From Pseudomonas sp. MF4836 (GTDB taxonomy: Bacteria > Pseudomonadota > Gammaproteobacteria > Pseudomonadales > Pseudomonadaceae), in contig NZ_MVOL01000003.1 of assembly GCF_002018875.1 (NCBI RefSeq), positions 620,001 through 684,000 on the forward strand: DNA of 64,000 nucleotides. The letters are read 5' to 3'. Below the pieces are notes generated by a model, which worked only from the letters and a program-made list of their open reading frames with translations, was not told the origin of the DNA and ran no database searches. Below, piece by piece: positions 9,583 to 19,152 of this stretch. The position numbers were made by a program, and so were the translations under genes. Position 1 is the first letter of the stretch. Each line of letters starts with the position of its first letter.

Positions 9583-9792
9583 ATGAAGATCGATCCGCGA
9601 ATAAGCGCCGAATTGGCGAGGCTTGAACCCAATCAGGTCGGTGTACTGGCCTGGTCCCTCCTGGCCCATCCGGCCAGCATGGCAGGCGGCATCCCTGGCC
9701 AGCCTGATCCCGATACCCCGCAACCCAACCAGCCTACCGAGCCCGGCGAACCGACCCTGCCGGACGAACCGCCTCCCGTCCCCGTGGCCTGA
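9583..9792 (+). CDS. Small Pro-rich protein of unknown function
   Basis: A 69-residue frame starting at an ATG with a good ribosome-binding site (AGGAG, 8 nt upstream). The first half resembles a short soluble helix region. The second half is a Pro/Glu/Asp-rich disordered tail with a repeated PxxP pattern (PDTPQPNQPTEPGEP). I recognise no family. Clean codon use and a good start argue for a real gene, but it is short and lies between convergent neighbours. Confidence 0.6.
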   Translation: MKIDPRISAELARLEPNQVGVLAWSLLAHPASMAGGIPGQPDPDTPQPNQPTEPGEPTLPDEPPPVPVA

Positions 9793-9829
9793 GGCCGGTC
9801 GATGGCCAGTCAGGCGCTGCGCTGGACGC

Positions 9830-10486
9830 TCAACTGACTGGCCAGACCCGTTGCTCACCCACTACATAGATCCGGCTGTCCGGCATCGGCGCTATTCGAT
9901 AGCCGCCGGTAAAGGCGCCGAACGCCGGCAGCAGGCTGACTTCATGTCCCAGTTGAAAGCACGGCAGGCGCAGGCTTTGCCGGCCCTTGCCCTGCAAGCG
10001 ATACACCGGGTGCACGTGGCCGGCCAGTACGTGCTGGCCGGCGCGTGGGACGGGGTCGTGGCACAGCGCGAAGGGCCCGAGGCTGAGCGGTTCATCGACC
10101 ACCTCGATATCCAGGTCGGCCGGCGGATCGCCGGACCGCTGGTCGTGGTTGCCGCGGATCAAGGTTACTTGCAGTGCCTGATGCCGCTGACGCCAGGCAC
10201 GCAAGGGCGCCAGGGTGGCCTCGACCTGGGAGCCCGGGCCATGCAGGAAGTCGCCGAGAAAGATCAGCCGCTCACAGTCCAGTTTGGCCAGTAACCCTTC
10301 AAGCACCAGCAGGTTGCTCGCGGTGGTGCCCCGGGGTACCGGCTGGCCCAGGCTGCGATAGGCGGCGGCCTTGCCGAAATGCGCATCGGCAATCAGCAGG
10401 CAACGCCGAGCGGGCCAGTAGATGGCTTTTTCCGCCAGCAACCACAGGGTTTCACCCGCCAGGGTGACCGGGCAGTGCGCGCTCAT
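9830..10486 (-). CDS. pdeM: Ligase-associated DNA damage response endonuclease PdeM
   Basis: A 218-residue calcineurin-like metallophosphoesterase. Metal-binding motifs are clear: DAHFGK at 34-39, GDFLHG near 78, GNHDQ near 111, and a late GHVHP. In P. putida the homologue (MPE) is a manganese-dependent DNA endonuclease/phosphodiesterase encoded with an Lhr-Core helicase, a ligase and an exonuclease. Here it overlaps the helicase gene by 4 bp, so the two are translationally coupled. The partner ligase and exonuclease lie about 7 kb upstream, beyond a transporter operon. Confidence 0.92.
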   Translation of the reverse strand: MSAHCPVTLAGETLWLLAEKAIYWPARRCLLIADAHFGKAAAYRSLGQPVPRGTTASNLLVLEGLLAKLDCERLIFLGDFLHGPGSQVEATLAPLRAWRQRHQALQVTLIRGNHDQRSGDPPADLDIEVVDEPLSLGPFALCHDPVPRAGQHVLAGHVHPVYRLQGKGRQSLRLPCFQLGHEVSLLPAFGAFTGGYRIAPMPDSRIYVVGEQRVWPVS

Positions 10487-12978
10487 GATCGGCCTGCGCG
10501 GTCAGCCGAGGTTTCCAGGTCGCTGACCATCCGCGCGATACGGTCGGCGAGTTTTTCCGAACTCATGCTTTCCCTGAAACGCTCCACCAGCAACGGAAAT
10601 GCCAGGGGCGTTGCGCGTTTGATGGCATGCAGGTCGAGCCGCAACTGGCTGATATGGGCCAGGGTCTGCTCCAGGCGCTGCACATCCAGTTCTTCGCGCA
10701 GCACTTCCTCGGCAGCCTGGGCCAGCAGCAGGTTGCCGGCGTCGTATTGTTTGAACACTTCAAAGAACAGGCTGCTGGACGCCTGCACCTGGCGCGTGCT
10801 TTTCGGCGCGCCGGGGTAACCGGCGAACACCAGGCCGGCGATACGCGCCACTTCGCGAAAGCGCCGTTGGGCGAGCTCCCCGGCATTGAGGCTGGCCAGG
10901 ACATCGGGCAGCAGTTGCTCACGGCTTAACAGCTCGCCGTTGAATGAGTGGTGCCAGTCGATGGGCGTGGCGCTGAGCAGTTCCAGGCCGTAGTCGTTGA
11001 CCGCAATGGAAAAGGTGATGGCCTGGCGCTGGCTGATACGCCACGCCAGCAGGCTGGCCAGGCCCAGGTGCACTTGGCGGCCGGCGAAGGGGTAAAGAAA
11101 CAGATGCCAGCCTTCGCGGGATTTCAGGGTTTCCGCCAGCAGTGTCTGCGGCGTCGGCAGGCTCGACCAGCGTTGCTGGAGCTCCAGCAGGGGCTGCACC
11201 CGCTGCATTTCCGGGCCGCGATACTGGCCTTGGGCAGCTTCGCCAAAACGCCGGATCATCGCAGCTGCCAGCTCCCCGGAAAGTGGCATGCGTCCGCCGT
11301 TCCAGCGCGGTACGGCGGCCTTTTTCGCGGTGCTGCGACGTACATAGGCAGTCATGTTTTCCACCCGCACCAGTTCCAGCAGGCGGCCGGCGAACAAAAA
11401 ACCATCTCCCGGACGCAGGCGGGCGATAAAACCTTCCTCGACATTACCCAGGGTCTTGCCGCCACCGCCCTTGCTCCAGAACTTCAATTGCAGGCTGGCG
11501 TCGCTGACGATGGTGCCGATGCTCATGCGATGGCGGCGGGCCAGGCGCGCATCCGGCACGCGCCAGATGCCCTGTTCGTCCGGCTCCACCCGGCGGTAGT
11601 CGGGATAGGCGGTCAGGGACAGCCCGCCGTGGCGCACAAAGGCCAGGGCCCAGGCCCATTCGGCGTCGCTGAGGTCGCGGTAGGCCCAGGTGCTGCGTAC
11701 TTCCTGCAGCAGTTGCGCCGGCTCGAAACCGCCGCCCAAAGCCATGCTCACCAAGTGCTGCACCAATACGTCCAGGGGCTTGTGCGGCGAGGTGCGCGGT
11801 TCGAGGCGGCGCTGGGCCACGGCGTCCTGTGCGGCGGCAGCTTCGATCAGTTCCAGACTGTGGGTCGGCACCAGGGTCACCCGCGAGGCGCGCCCCGGCG
11901 CATGGCCCGAGCGGCCGGCGCGCTGTATCAGGCGCGCCACGCCTTTGGCCGAACCGATCTGCAGCACCCGCTCCACCGGCAGGAAATCCACCCCCAGGTC
12001 CAGGCTCGAGGTGCAGACCACCGCCTTGAGTTGCCCATCCTTGAGCGCGCGCTCCACCCAGTCACGAGTTTCCCGGGCCAGGGAGCTGTGGTGCAGGGCG
12101 ATCAGGCCGGCCCAATCCGGCCGTGCTTCGAGCAGCGCCTGATACCAGACCTCGGCCTGGGCGCGGGTGTTGGTGAACACCAGGCAACTGGGGCTGCCGT
12201 CAATTTCTGCCACCACTTGGGGCAGCAGGCGCAGGCCCATGTGTCCGGCCCAGGGGAAGCGCTCGATGACCGCCGGCAATAGGGTGTCGACCTGCAATGG
12301 CTTGCGGTTGTCGCCTTGCACGCTGAGGGCCGGCCCCTGGGGGATCAGTACCTGTTCGGCATAAGCCTGGTTGCCCAGGGTGGCGGAAACGCCCCAGACG
12401 ATCAGTTCCGGGTGCCATTGGCGCAGGCGGGCCAGGGCCAGTTGCAGCTGCACGCCACGCTTGTTGCCAAGCAATTCGTGCCATTCATCCACCACCACCA
12501 TGCGCAAGGTCGCCAGCGCGGTTTCGGCATCGGCGCGGGCCAGCAGCAGGGTCAGGCTTTCCGGAGTGGTGATCAGCGCCGTGGGAAGGCGCCGGCCCTG
12601 GCGTGCGCGTTCGCCAGCGCTGGTATCTCCGGTGCGCAGGCCGACGCTCCAGGCAATGCCCAGAGAGGGCAGCGGCGCCTGCAGCGCACGGGCGCTGTCG
12701 GCGGCCAGGGCGCGCATCGGGGTGATCCAGAGCACGGTCAGCGGGGGCGCCACGGGCTTGCGCCGGCGTGGAGCATCGCTGGTACCGGGTGCGGTCGAGC
12801 TGGCGTAGCGATTGAGCGCGGCGAACCACAGGGCGTAGGTTTTACCGGCGCCGGTGTTGGCGTGCAGCACCCCCGACTGGCCACGCTTGACCGCCGCCCA
12901 CACCGCCTTTTGAAAGGTGAAGGGCTTCCAGCCTTGGGTGTTGAACCACTGGTGTGCGTAGTCGCAGGTCTTGGCCAT
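10483..12978 (-). CDS. Lhr-Core ATP-dependent DNA helicase (ligase-associated)
   Basis: An 831-residue superfamily 2 helicase. Walker A reads ANTGAGKT (40-47), the Walker B/DExH box DEWH (164-167), and motif III is SATLGN. A second RecA domain with the QRAGRSGH motif VI follows. The distinctive Lhr winged-helix and core C-terminal domains occupy roughly 420-830. It lacks the extra C-terminal extension of full-length Lhr (about 1500 residues), so it is the Lhr-Core type. Such enzymes track 3' to 5' on single-stranded DNA and unwind RNA:DNA hybrids. It overlaps pdeM by 4 bp. Confidence 0.93.
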   Translation of the reverse strand: MAKTCDYAHQWFNTQGWKPFTFQKAVWAAVKRGQSGVLHANTGAGKTYALWFAALNRYASSTAPGTSDAPRRRKPVAPPLTVLWITPMRALAADSARALQAPLPSLGIAWSVGLRTGDTSAGERARQGRRLPTALITTPESLTLLLARADAETALATLRMVVVDEWHELLGNKRGVQLQLALARLRQWHPELIVWGVSATLGNQAYAEQVLIPQGPALSVQGDNRKPLQVDTLLPAVIERFPWAGHMGLRLLPQVVAEIDGSPSCLVFTNTRAQAEVWYQALLEARPDWAGLIALHHSSLARETRDWVERALKDGQLKAVVCTSSLDLGVDFLPVERVLQIGSAKGVARLIQRAGRSGHAPGRASRVTLVPTHSLELIEAAAAQDAVAQRRLEPRTSPHKPLDVLVQHLVSMALGGGFEPAQLLQEVRSTWAYRDLSDAEWAWALAFVRHGGLSLTAYPDYRRVEPDEQGIWRVPDARLARRHRMSIGTIVSDASLQLKFWSKGGGGKTLGNVEEGFIARLRPGDGFLFAGRLLELVRVENMTAYVRRSTAKKAAVPRWNGGRMPLSGELAAAMIRRFGEAAQGQYRGPEMQRVQPLLELQQRWSSLPTPQTLLAETLKSREGWHLFLYPFAGRQVHLGLASLLAWRISQRQAITFSIAVNDYGLELLSATPIDWHHSFNGELLSREQLLPDVLASLNAGELAQRRFREVARIAGLVFAGYPGAPKSTRQVQASSSLFFEVFKQYDAGNLLLAQAAEEVLREELDVQRLEQTLAHISQLRLDLHAIKRATPLAFPLLVERFRESMSSEKLADRIARMVSDLETSADRAGRS

Positions 12979-13052
12979 GCAGGGGCGTGCGCTCTGAACT
13001 TCCTGATTCAGAGACCGCGGGAGCGGGCGACTAGTTTAATCGCGTTGGCCGC

Positions 13053-13073
13053 GGCGCCGCTCAAGGCGGCGCC
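13053..13073. repeat. GC-rich inverted repeat downstream of the aotP-like gene
   Basis: GGCGCCGC-TCAA-GGCGGCGCC type hairpin just past the transporter ATPase stop codon. It has no T-tract on the minus strand, so it is a possible 3'-end structure only. Confidence 0.4.
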
Positions 13074-13078
13074 CCCGG

Positions 13079-13843
13079 TTACTTGAGGTTGCCGCTGAGA
13101 AACTGCTGCAAGCGCTCGCTTTTCGGATTGCCCAGCACGTCTTCCGGGGTGCCTTCTTCTTCCACCAGGCCCTTGTGCAGAAACAGCACCTGGCTCGAAA
13201 CCTTGCGCGCAAAGCTCATTTCGTGGGTGACCATGATCATGGTCCGGCCTTCTTCGGCCAGGCCCTGGATCACTTTCAGCACTTCGCCCACCAGCTCCGG
13301 GTCCAGGGCCGAGGTCGGTTCGTCGAACAGCATCACCTCCGGTTCCATGGCCAGGGCGCGGGCGATGGCCACCCGCTGTTGTTGGCCGCCCGAGAGAAAC
13401 GCCGGGTACTGATCGGCCACCCGCGCCGGCAGCCCGACCTTGTCCAGGTAGCGCCGGGCGCGGTCTTCGGCGTCCTTTTTACTCACCCCCAGCACCCGGC
13501 GCGGGGCCATGGTGATGTTTTCCAGCACGGTCATGTGGCTCCACAGGTTGAAGTGCTGGAACACCATGGCCAGTCGGGTGCGGATCCGTTGCAGCTCGTC
13601 ATCGTCGGCCACGCGCATGCCGTGGCGGTCGCTGACCATGCGGATCGGCTGGCCGTCCAGGCTCATGGCGCCGTCGTCGGGGGTCTCCAGAAAGTTGATG
13701 CAGCGCAGGAAGGTACTTTTGCCCGAGCCGCTGGCACCGATCAGGCTGATCACGTCGCCGGTCCTGGCCTTGAGCGAAACGCCTTTGAGCACTTCGTTGT
13801 CGCCGTAGCACTTGTGCAGGCCTTCGATGGTTAGTTTGTACAT
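13079..13843 (-). CDS. Basic amino acid ABC transporter ATPase (AotP/HisP-like)
   Basis: 254 residues. Walker [10 protein letters not shown] at 36-44, LSGGQQQR signature, and Walker B ending in FDEPTS. It energises import of arginine, ornithine, lysine or histidine through two permeases. The start at 13843 gives the standard MYKL N terminus; longer in-frame extensions are rejected. It is the last gene of a five-gene operon with the aotJQMOP order known from P. aeruginosa. There argR follows aotP, but here the next gene is the Lhr helicase. Confidence 0.93.
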   Translation of the reverse strand: MYKLTIEGLHKCYGDNEVLKGVSLKARTGDVISLIGASGSGKSTFLRCINFLETPDDGAMSLDGQPIRMVSDRHGMRVADDDELQRIRTRLAMVFQHFNLWSHMTVLENITMAPRRVLGVSKKDAEDRARRYLDKVGLPARVADQYPAFLSGGQQQRVAIARALAMEPEVMLFDEPTSALDPELVGEVLKVIQGLAEEGRTMIMVTHEMSFARKVSSQVLFLHKGLVEEEGTPEDVLGNPKSERLQQFLSGNLK

Positions 13844-13856
13844 GGAGCGAACATCC

Positions 13857-14975
13857 TCAAGGCGAAAGTAGGTAGCCGCTGCGATAGGCTTCGCGGCCGG
13901 CGACATGGGCGATGACCATGCCGGCGGTGGCCATGCGCCGCAGCGAACGGGCATACAGCAGCCCGGCGTGGCGACAATGAATCGGGGTCACCCGGTCGTG
14001 GATCGGGTCGATGACTTGCGCCACCAGTTGCCCGGCTTCCAGGTACTCCCCCGGCAAGGCGGTGAACACCAGCAGGCCGCCGACCGGGGTCGTCACCGGC
14101 TCAACGCCCGCCAGGGGCGTGGCCGGGTAGGGCAGCTCGGGCAAGGGCGGCGCCTCGCCGGCAATGGCGCCGTGGTGGATCAGGTAATCCAGCAGGGCCT
14201 GGCAGTCGAGGCTGGCCAGGCCGTGGTTGACGTCGCCCTGGCCGCGCAGTTCCAGGGTCACGGAAAAGCTGCCCTGGGGGATCGCGAAACGTTCGCCGAA
14301 GCGCTGCTGCAACTGCCACCAGAGCAGGGTGAAGCATTCGTCGAACGACTGTCCGCCAGAGTCGGTGGCCAGCAGGCTGGCCTCGGCGCCGATGTAGCGC
14401 GCCAGGGGCTCGACCTGCTCCCAGGCTTCGGGGGTGGTGTAGAGGTGGGCCACGGCTTCGAAGTCGCAGTGCAGGTCGAGCACCATATCGGCGTCGCAGG
14501 CCAGGCGTTGCAGGGTCAGGCGCTGGGATTGCAGTTGGGTGGTCGCGCTGTGCAGGTCCAGGGCCTGGCGCAAGCTGGCGCGGATCAGTTCCAGGTTGAG
14601 TTGCGGGTCGTCACCCAACTGGCCTTCGAGGGCGTTGCCCACCTGTTCGCCAAGGTCGACGAACCAGCGGTTGAAGTTCTGCCCGCTTTCCAGCTCATAG
14701 CGCCCCAGGGGCACGTCCATCAGCACCTGCTCCAGGCCCACCGGGTTGGCCACCGGCACCAGGACGATTTCACTGAGCAGTTGGCCGGCGGCTTCGAGCT
14801 CCGCCAGGCGCAGTTTCAGGTGCCAGGCCACCAGCATGCCGGGCATTTCATCGGCGTGCAGGGACGCCTGGATATAGATTTTGCCGGCGGCGTGCTGCGG
14901 CCCGAAGTGGAAGCTGTGGATCTGCCGCGCAGTGCCGGGCAGCGGGGCGAGCAAGTCGTGGATCTGGTGGCGCAT
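13857..14975 (-). CDS. AotO-like protein, succinylglutamate desuccinylase/aspartoacylase family
   Basis: A 372-residue zinc-carboxypeptidase-like protein. The family metal motif HADE (His40-x-x-Glu43) and a later DLHCD motif are present. A C-terminal beta-barrel-like domain ends the protein. The ATG at 14975 is preferred to an upstream TTG because AGGA lies 8 nt before it. It is embedded in the transporter operon, 9 bp after the permease and 13 bp before the ATPase. In P. aeruginosa the same position holds aotO, whose role is unclear. Hydrolysis of an N-acyl or amide derivative of a basic amino acid is a plausible guess. Confidence 0.88.
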   Translation of the reverse strand: MRHQIHDLLAPLPGTARQIHSFHFGPQHAAGKIYIQASLHADEMPGMLVAWHLKLRLAELEAAGQLLSEIVLVPVANPVGLEQVLMDVPLGRYELESGQNFNRWFVDLGEQVGNALEGQLGDDPQLNLELIRASLRQALDLHSATTQLQSQRLTLQRLACDADMVLDLHCDFEAVAHLYTTPEAWEQVEPLARYIGAEASLLATDSGGQSFDECFTLLWWQLQQRFGERFAIPQGSFSVTLELRGQGDVNHGLASLDCQALLDYLIHHGAIAGEAPPLPELPYPATPLAGVEPVTTPVGGLLVFTALPGEYLEAGQLVAQVIDPIHDRVTPIHCRHAGLLYARSLRRMATAGMVIAHVAGREAYRSGYLLSP

Positions 14976-14984
14976 GTGCAAGTC

Positions 14985-15695
14985 CTAGTGGGTCGGCCCG
15001 AGGAAGGCCAGCCAGCGACGTTCGGCCAGGCGGAACAGGCCGACCAGGGCGAAGGTCACGCAGAGGTAGATCACCGCGGCAATCCCGAACGACTGGAAGG
15101 TCAGGAAGGTGGCCGAGTTGGCATCGCGCGCGACTTTCAACACATCCGGGATGGTCGCGGTGAAGGCCACGGTGGTGGAGTGCAGCATCAGGATCACTTC
15201 ATTGCTGTAGTAGGGCAGCGAGCGGCGCAGGGCCGAGGGCATGATCACGTAGGCATACAGCTTCCAGCCGCTGAGGCCATAGGCCTTGGCCGCCTCGACT
15301 TCGCCATGGGCCATGCTGCGGATCGCCCCGGCGAAGATCTCCGTGGTGTAGGCGCAGGTGTTGAGGGCGAAGGCGAGGATGGTGCAGTTCATGGCATCGC
15401 GAAAGAACGCGTCCAGCACCGGCTGCGCGCGGATCGCGGCAATGCTGTAGATCCCGGTGTAGCAGATCAGCAGCTGGATATAGAGCGGGGTGCCGCGAAA
15501 CAGGTAGGTGTAGAACTGCACCGGCCAGCGGATGTAACGCTTGGGCGAGACCCGGGCGATGGACAGCGGGATCGACACTAGAAAGCCGATGCAGATCGAG
15601 GCGCTGAGCAGCCACATGGTCATGGCCAGCCCGGTGATGTTGTAGCCGTCGCTGTAGAGGAACGGCCGCCAGTATTCCTGCAGGAGCTCGATCAT
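14985..15695 (-). CDS. Basic amino acid ABC transporter permease (AotM/HisM-like)
   Basis: A 236-residue inner-membrane permease with about five helices. The EAA loop that contacts the ATPase reads roughly EAAKAYGLSGWK. It pairs with the HisQ-like permease encoded immediately upstream; their reading frames overlap by 4 bp (15692-15695), which indicates translational coupling. Confidence 0.93.
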   Translation of the reverse strand: MIELLQEYWRPFLYSDGYNITGLAMTMWLLSASICIGFLVSIPLSIARVSPKRYIRWPVQFYTYLFRGTPLYIQLLICYTGIYSIAAIRAQPVLDAFFRDAMNCTILAFALNTCAYTTEIFAGAIRSMAHGEVEAAKAYGLSGWKLYAYVIMPSALRRSLPYYSNEVILMLHSTTVAFTATIPDVLKVARDANSATFLTFQSFGIAAVIYLCVTFALVGLFRLAERRWLAFLGPTH

Positions 15696-16420
15696 CGTAC
15701 GGCCTCCCGGGAACCGGCGGCGTAGCGGCGTTCGAGCCAGCGCAGGACGACGTTCGAGGCGCTGGTGATCAACAGGTAGATCAGCGCCGCGATGACCAGG
15801 AAGTAGAACAGCTGGTAGGTGCTCTTGCCCGCATCCTGGGCAGCCTTGACCAGGTCGGCCAGGCCGATGATCGAGACCAGGGCGGTGGCCTTGAGCATCA
15901 CCATCCAGTTATTGCCGATGCCCGGCAGGGCGAAACGCATCATTTGCGGAAACACCACGAAGCGAAAGCGCTGGCCGCGCTTGAGGCCATAGGCGGTGGC
16001 GGCTTCGACCTGGCCCCGTGGCACGGCGAGGATCGCGCCGCGAAAGGTTTCGGTGAAGTAGGCGCCATAGATAAAGCCCAGGGTGATGACCCCGGCGCTG
16101 AATGGGTTGATTTCGATGTATTCCCATTCCATCAAGTCGGTGAAGGAGGTCAGCCAGGTTTGCAGGCTGTAGAAAATCAGCAGCATCAGCACCAGGTCCG
16201 GCACCCCGCGAATCAGCGTGGTGTAGAGCTGGGCCGGGACCCGCAGCAGGGCCAGGCTGGAAAGTTTGGCGCTGGCGCCGATCAGGCCGAGCAGTACGGC
16301 GACCAACAGCGACAACACGGACAGCTTGATCGTCATCCAGGTGCCTTCCAGCAGCAGGGGGCCGAAACCCTTCAGGCTGAAGGCGGAAAGCCCTAGGGTT
16401 TGCAAGAGTTCTTCGAACAT
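15692..16420 (-). CDS. Basic amino acid ABC transporter permease (AotQ/HisQ-like)
   Basis: A 242-residue polar amino acid permease. The EAA loop is VEAATAYGLKRGQRF. About five membrane helices are predicted. It lies 55 bp downstream of the binding-protein gene, behind a stem-loop that probably lowers its expression relative to the binding protein. Confidence 0.93.
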   Translation of the reverse strand: MFEELLQTLGLSAFSLKGFGPLLLEGTWMTIKLSVLSLLVAVLLGLIGASAKLSSLALLRVPAQLYTTLIRGVPDLVLMLLIFYSLQTWLTSFTDLMEWEYIEINPFSAGVITLGFIYGAYFTETFRGAILAVPRGQVEAATAYGLKRGQRFRFVVFPQMMRFALPGIGNNWMVMLKATALVSIIGLADLVKAAQDAGKSTYQLFYFLVIAALIYLLITSASNVVLRWLERRYAAGSREAVR

Positions 16421-16440
16421 AAATCAGGGACCTGTGGCGA

Positions 16441-16469
16441 TAAAAAAGCGCCCATCGAAGATGGGCGCC
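16441..16469 (-). terminator. Attenuating terminator between binding-protein and permease genes
   Basis: A perfect GCGCCCATC / GATGGGCGC stem with a 3-nt loop, followed on the minus strand by T6. Its place after the first gene of the operon suggests partial termination, giving more periplasmic protein than membrane components. Confidence 0.85.
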
Positions 16470-16475
16470 AGAGCA

Positions 16476-17258
16476 TTACTTACCGCTGTAGAGATTCAGG
16501 TCGCCGAAGTGCTTTTTCTGGATGGTGGCGTAGGTGCCATCATCGTGTAACGCTTTGATACCTTTATCGAGGAGGGCCTTGAGGTCTTTGTTACCTTTCG
16601 AGATGCCGACGGCGGTCTTGGCTGGCAGCAATGGGCTGTCCACCGGCTTGCTGACTTCGTAATCCGCACCTTGTGGCGACTTGAGAAAGCCCAGTTCGGC
16701 TTGCAGCATGTCCTGGATCGACGCATCGAGACGCCCGGAGATCAGGTCGGCGTAGACCTGGTCCTGGTTCTGGTAGGCCTGGGTCTTGACCCCAGCCTTG
16801 TCCAGCACGGCCTTGGCGTAGGCTTCCTGGATGGTGCCCTGCTCGTAGCCGACGGTCTTGCCCTTGAGGGACGCGAGGTCTTCGCTCAGGCCTGCGCCTT
16901 TTTTGAACACGAAGGAGGTCGGGCCGGAGAACAGTTCATTGGAGAAATCGATGACCTTTTCACGGGCCGGAGTGACGGTCATGGAAGAGATCACACCGTC
17001 GAATTTGTTGGCTTTGAGGCCAGGGATCATGCCGTCGAAGTCACTTTCTACCCATTTGCACTTGACCTTGAGCTCGGCGCAGATGGCATTCCCCAGATCG
17101 ATATCGAAGCCCACCAGGCTGCCGTCGGCGGCTTTGGATTCAAAAGGTGCATAGGAGGGGTCGACGCCAAAACGCAGTTCCTTGTATTCCTTGGCCAGCG
17201 CGGAACCGGCGGCCATGCAGAGAGCCAGTGCAGAAAGGGTCAGCAATGCTTTTTTCAT
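16476..17258 (-). CDS. Periplasmic basic amino acid-binding protein (AotJ/ArgT-like)
   Basis: A 260-residue periplasmic binding protein with a signal peptide cleaved after SALA (residue 22). The mature N terminus (KELRFGVDPSYAPFE) and the GFDIDLG block are typical of the Lys/Arg/Orn/His-binding family. It is the first gene of the aot-type operon, so the promoter must lie in 17259-17472. Whether it prefers arginine, lysine or histidine cannot be told by eye. Confidence 0.93.
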   Translation of the reverse strand: MKKALLTLSALALCMAAGSALAKEYKELRFGVDPSYAPFESKAADGSLVGFDIDLGNAICAELKVKCKWVESDFDGMIPGLKANKFDGVISSMTVTPAREKVIDFSNELFSGPTSFVFKKGAGLSEDLASLKGKTVGYEQGTIQEAYAKAVLDKAGVKTQAYQNQDQVYADLISGRLDASIQDMLQAELGFLKSPQGADYEVSKPVDSPLLPAKTAVGISKGNKDLKALLDKGIKALHDDGTYATIQKKHFGDLNLYSGK

Positions 17259-17472
17259 TATTCAATCCCTAAAAACCAATATGAGCGCTTGTGGCGCATG
17301 GGTACTGTTACTGGAATGCAGCAGACTCAATGAAAGTAGCAATTTCCGAACCAGAGTCCCGAACAAGTGTTTTAAAAGGTGGCACGAGTGTTTGGCCGGT
17401 GCGACCCATGCGCCGAAACAGGGCGCGCGCCAGGCGCCGCATCAATAAGGTGCAAGGCGGGCTGACAGGGGT

Positions 17473-19152
17473 TCAGCCCAATAGATCCTGGAGGGTGGCG
17501 AGGCTGTCGGCGTCTTCGACGCGCTTGTCCTGGCGCCAGCGCAGCATGCGCGGGAAGCGCACGGCAATTCCGCTTTTATGCCGCTTGGACAGGGCGATGC
17601 CCTCGAATCCCAGCTCGAACACCAGGCTTGGGGTAACACTGCTCACCGGGCCGAACTTCTCGACTGTGGTCTTGCGCACGATGCTGTCGACTTTGCGCAT
17701 ATCTTCATCGGTCAGCCCCGAATAGGCCTTGGCGAACGGCACCAGGTTGCGCTCGCTGGCGCCGGGCGGGCCATCCCACACGGCAAAGGTGTAATCACTG
17801 TAGAGACTGGCGCGCCGGCCATGGCCGCGCTGGGCATAAATCAGCACCGCATCGACGCTGAACGGCTCGACCTTCCACTTCCACCACACGCCCATGTCCT
17901 TGGTCCGGCCCACCCCATAGAGCGCGTCGCGGGCCTTGAGCATCATGCCTTCGACCCCCAGGCTGCGGGATGCTTCGCGCTGGCGCGCCAGGTCGAACCA
18001 GTCCCGGCCCTGCAAAACCTCGGAGGACAACAGCAGCGGGCTGGCGCACTCCTTGATCACCTGCTCGAGTTGGCTGCGGCGCTGCGCCTGGGGCTGGTTG
18101 CGCCAGTCCTGGCCCTGCCACTCCAGCAGGTCGTAGGCCAGCAGCACCACCGGAGCGTCGGCGAGGACCTTCTTGCTCACATTGCGTCGACCAATGCGCT
18201 GTTGCAGCAGGGCAAAGGGCTGCACTGACGGGGCCGGCACCGCGCCGGGCGCGGCGTCATCCGGCGCGGGTGCTTTCCAGACCAGGATCTCGCCGTCGAT
18301 GACTGTGCCATCCGGCAGGTGCTGGCCCAGAACCAGCAGTTCGGGAAAACGTTCGGTAACCAGCTCTTCGCCCCGGGACCAGATCCACAGCCGGCCCTCG
18401 CGCTTGACCAGTTGCGCGCGGATGCCGTCCCACTTCCATTCCACTTGCCAGTTGCTGACCGGGCCCAGCAGGGCTTCGAAGTTTTCCACCGGCTGGGCTA
18501 GGGCGTGGGCCAGGAAAAACGGGTAAGGCTGGCCACCGCGTTGTGCGTGCTCATCGGCCGACTCGGGGGCGATCAGCTTGAGGTAGCTGGCGGCGTCGGG
18601 GCGGTGCGACAAATCGGTGTAGCCCACCAGGCGCTGCGCCACCCGTTTGCTGTCGAGCCCGGCCATGGCCGCCAGGGCTCGGGTCACCAGCAGTTTGGAG
18701 ACGCCGACGCGGAAGCTGCCGGTGATCAACTTGATGCACAGCATCAGGCTTTGCCGGTCCAGTTGCGCCCAGAGTCGGGGCAGTTGGGCGGCCAGGGTCT
18801 CTGCCGGTGCGCCACGCAGGGGCAGGAGTTTGTCCTCGATCCACAGGGCCAGGCCTTCGTTCGAGCCCTGGGGAGATTCGGGCAGCACCAGGGAGATGGT
18901 TTCCGCGAGGTCGCCGACGGCCTGGTAGCTCTCTTCGAACAGCCAGGGCTCAAGCCCGGACAGGGCCACGGCCAGCTCGCGCAGGGTGCGGGTGGGTACC
19001 AGTTGCCGGGGCCGGCCGCCGGACAGAAAGTACACCGCCCAGGCCGCATCTTCTGGCGCCGCCTGGGCGAAGTAGGCCTGCATGGCGGCCAGTTTGGCGT
19101 TGCTCGAGGTGGTGGCGTCCAGGTCGGCATAGAGGCTGGCAAAGGCTTTCAT
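17473..19152 (-). CDS. ATP-dependent DNA ligase (LigB/LigC-type, Lhr-associated)
   Basis: 559 residues. An N-terminal DNA-binding domain (about 1-205) precedes the adenylation domain. The nucleotidyl motif I is KWDG, with Lys240 as the site of AMP attachment. Motif III/IV elements (VIDGEI, GMMLK) and a C-terminal OB domain with a late WRQDK motif complete it. It seals 5'-phosphate/3'-OH nicks using ATP. It belongs to the four-protein Lhr-Core/PdeM/Lig/Exo set described from P. putida. The start codon overlaps the end of the exonuclease gene by 4 bp. Confidence 0.93.
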   Translation of the reverse strand: MKAFASLYADLDATTSSNAKLAAMQAYFAQAAPEDAAWAVYFLSGGRPRQLVPTRTLRELAVALSGLEPWLFEESYQAVGDLAETISLVLPESPQGSNEGLALWIEDKLLPLRGAPAETLAAQLPRLWAQLDRQSLMLCIKLITGSFRVGVSKLLVTRALAAMAGLDSKRVAQRLVGYTDLSHRPDAASYLKLIAPESADEHAQRGGQPYPFFLAHALAQPVENFEALLGPVSNWQVEWKWDGIRAQLVKREGRLWIWSRGEELVTERFPELLVLGQHLPDGTVIDGEILVWKAPAPDDAAPGAVPAPSVQPFALLQQRIGRRNVSKKVLADAPVVLLAYDLLEWQGQDWRNQPQAQRRSQLEQVIKECASPLLLSSEVLQGRDWFDLARQREASRSLGVEGMMLKARDALYGVGRTKDMGVWWKWKVEPFSVDAVLIYAQRGHGRRASLYSDYTFAVWDGPPGASERNLVPFAKAYSGLTDEDMRKVDSIVRKTTVEKFGPVSSVTPSLVFELGFEGIALSKRHKSGIAVRFPRMLRWRQDKRVEDADSLATLQDLLG

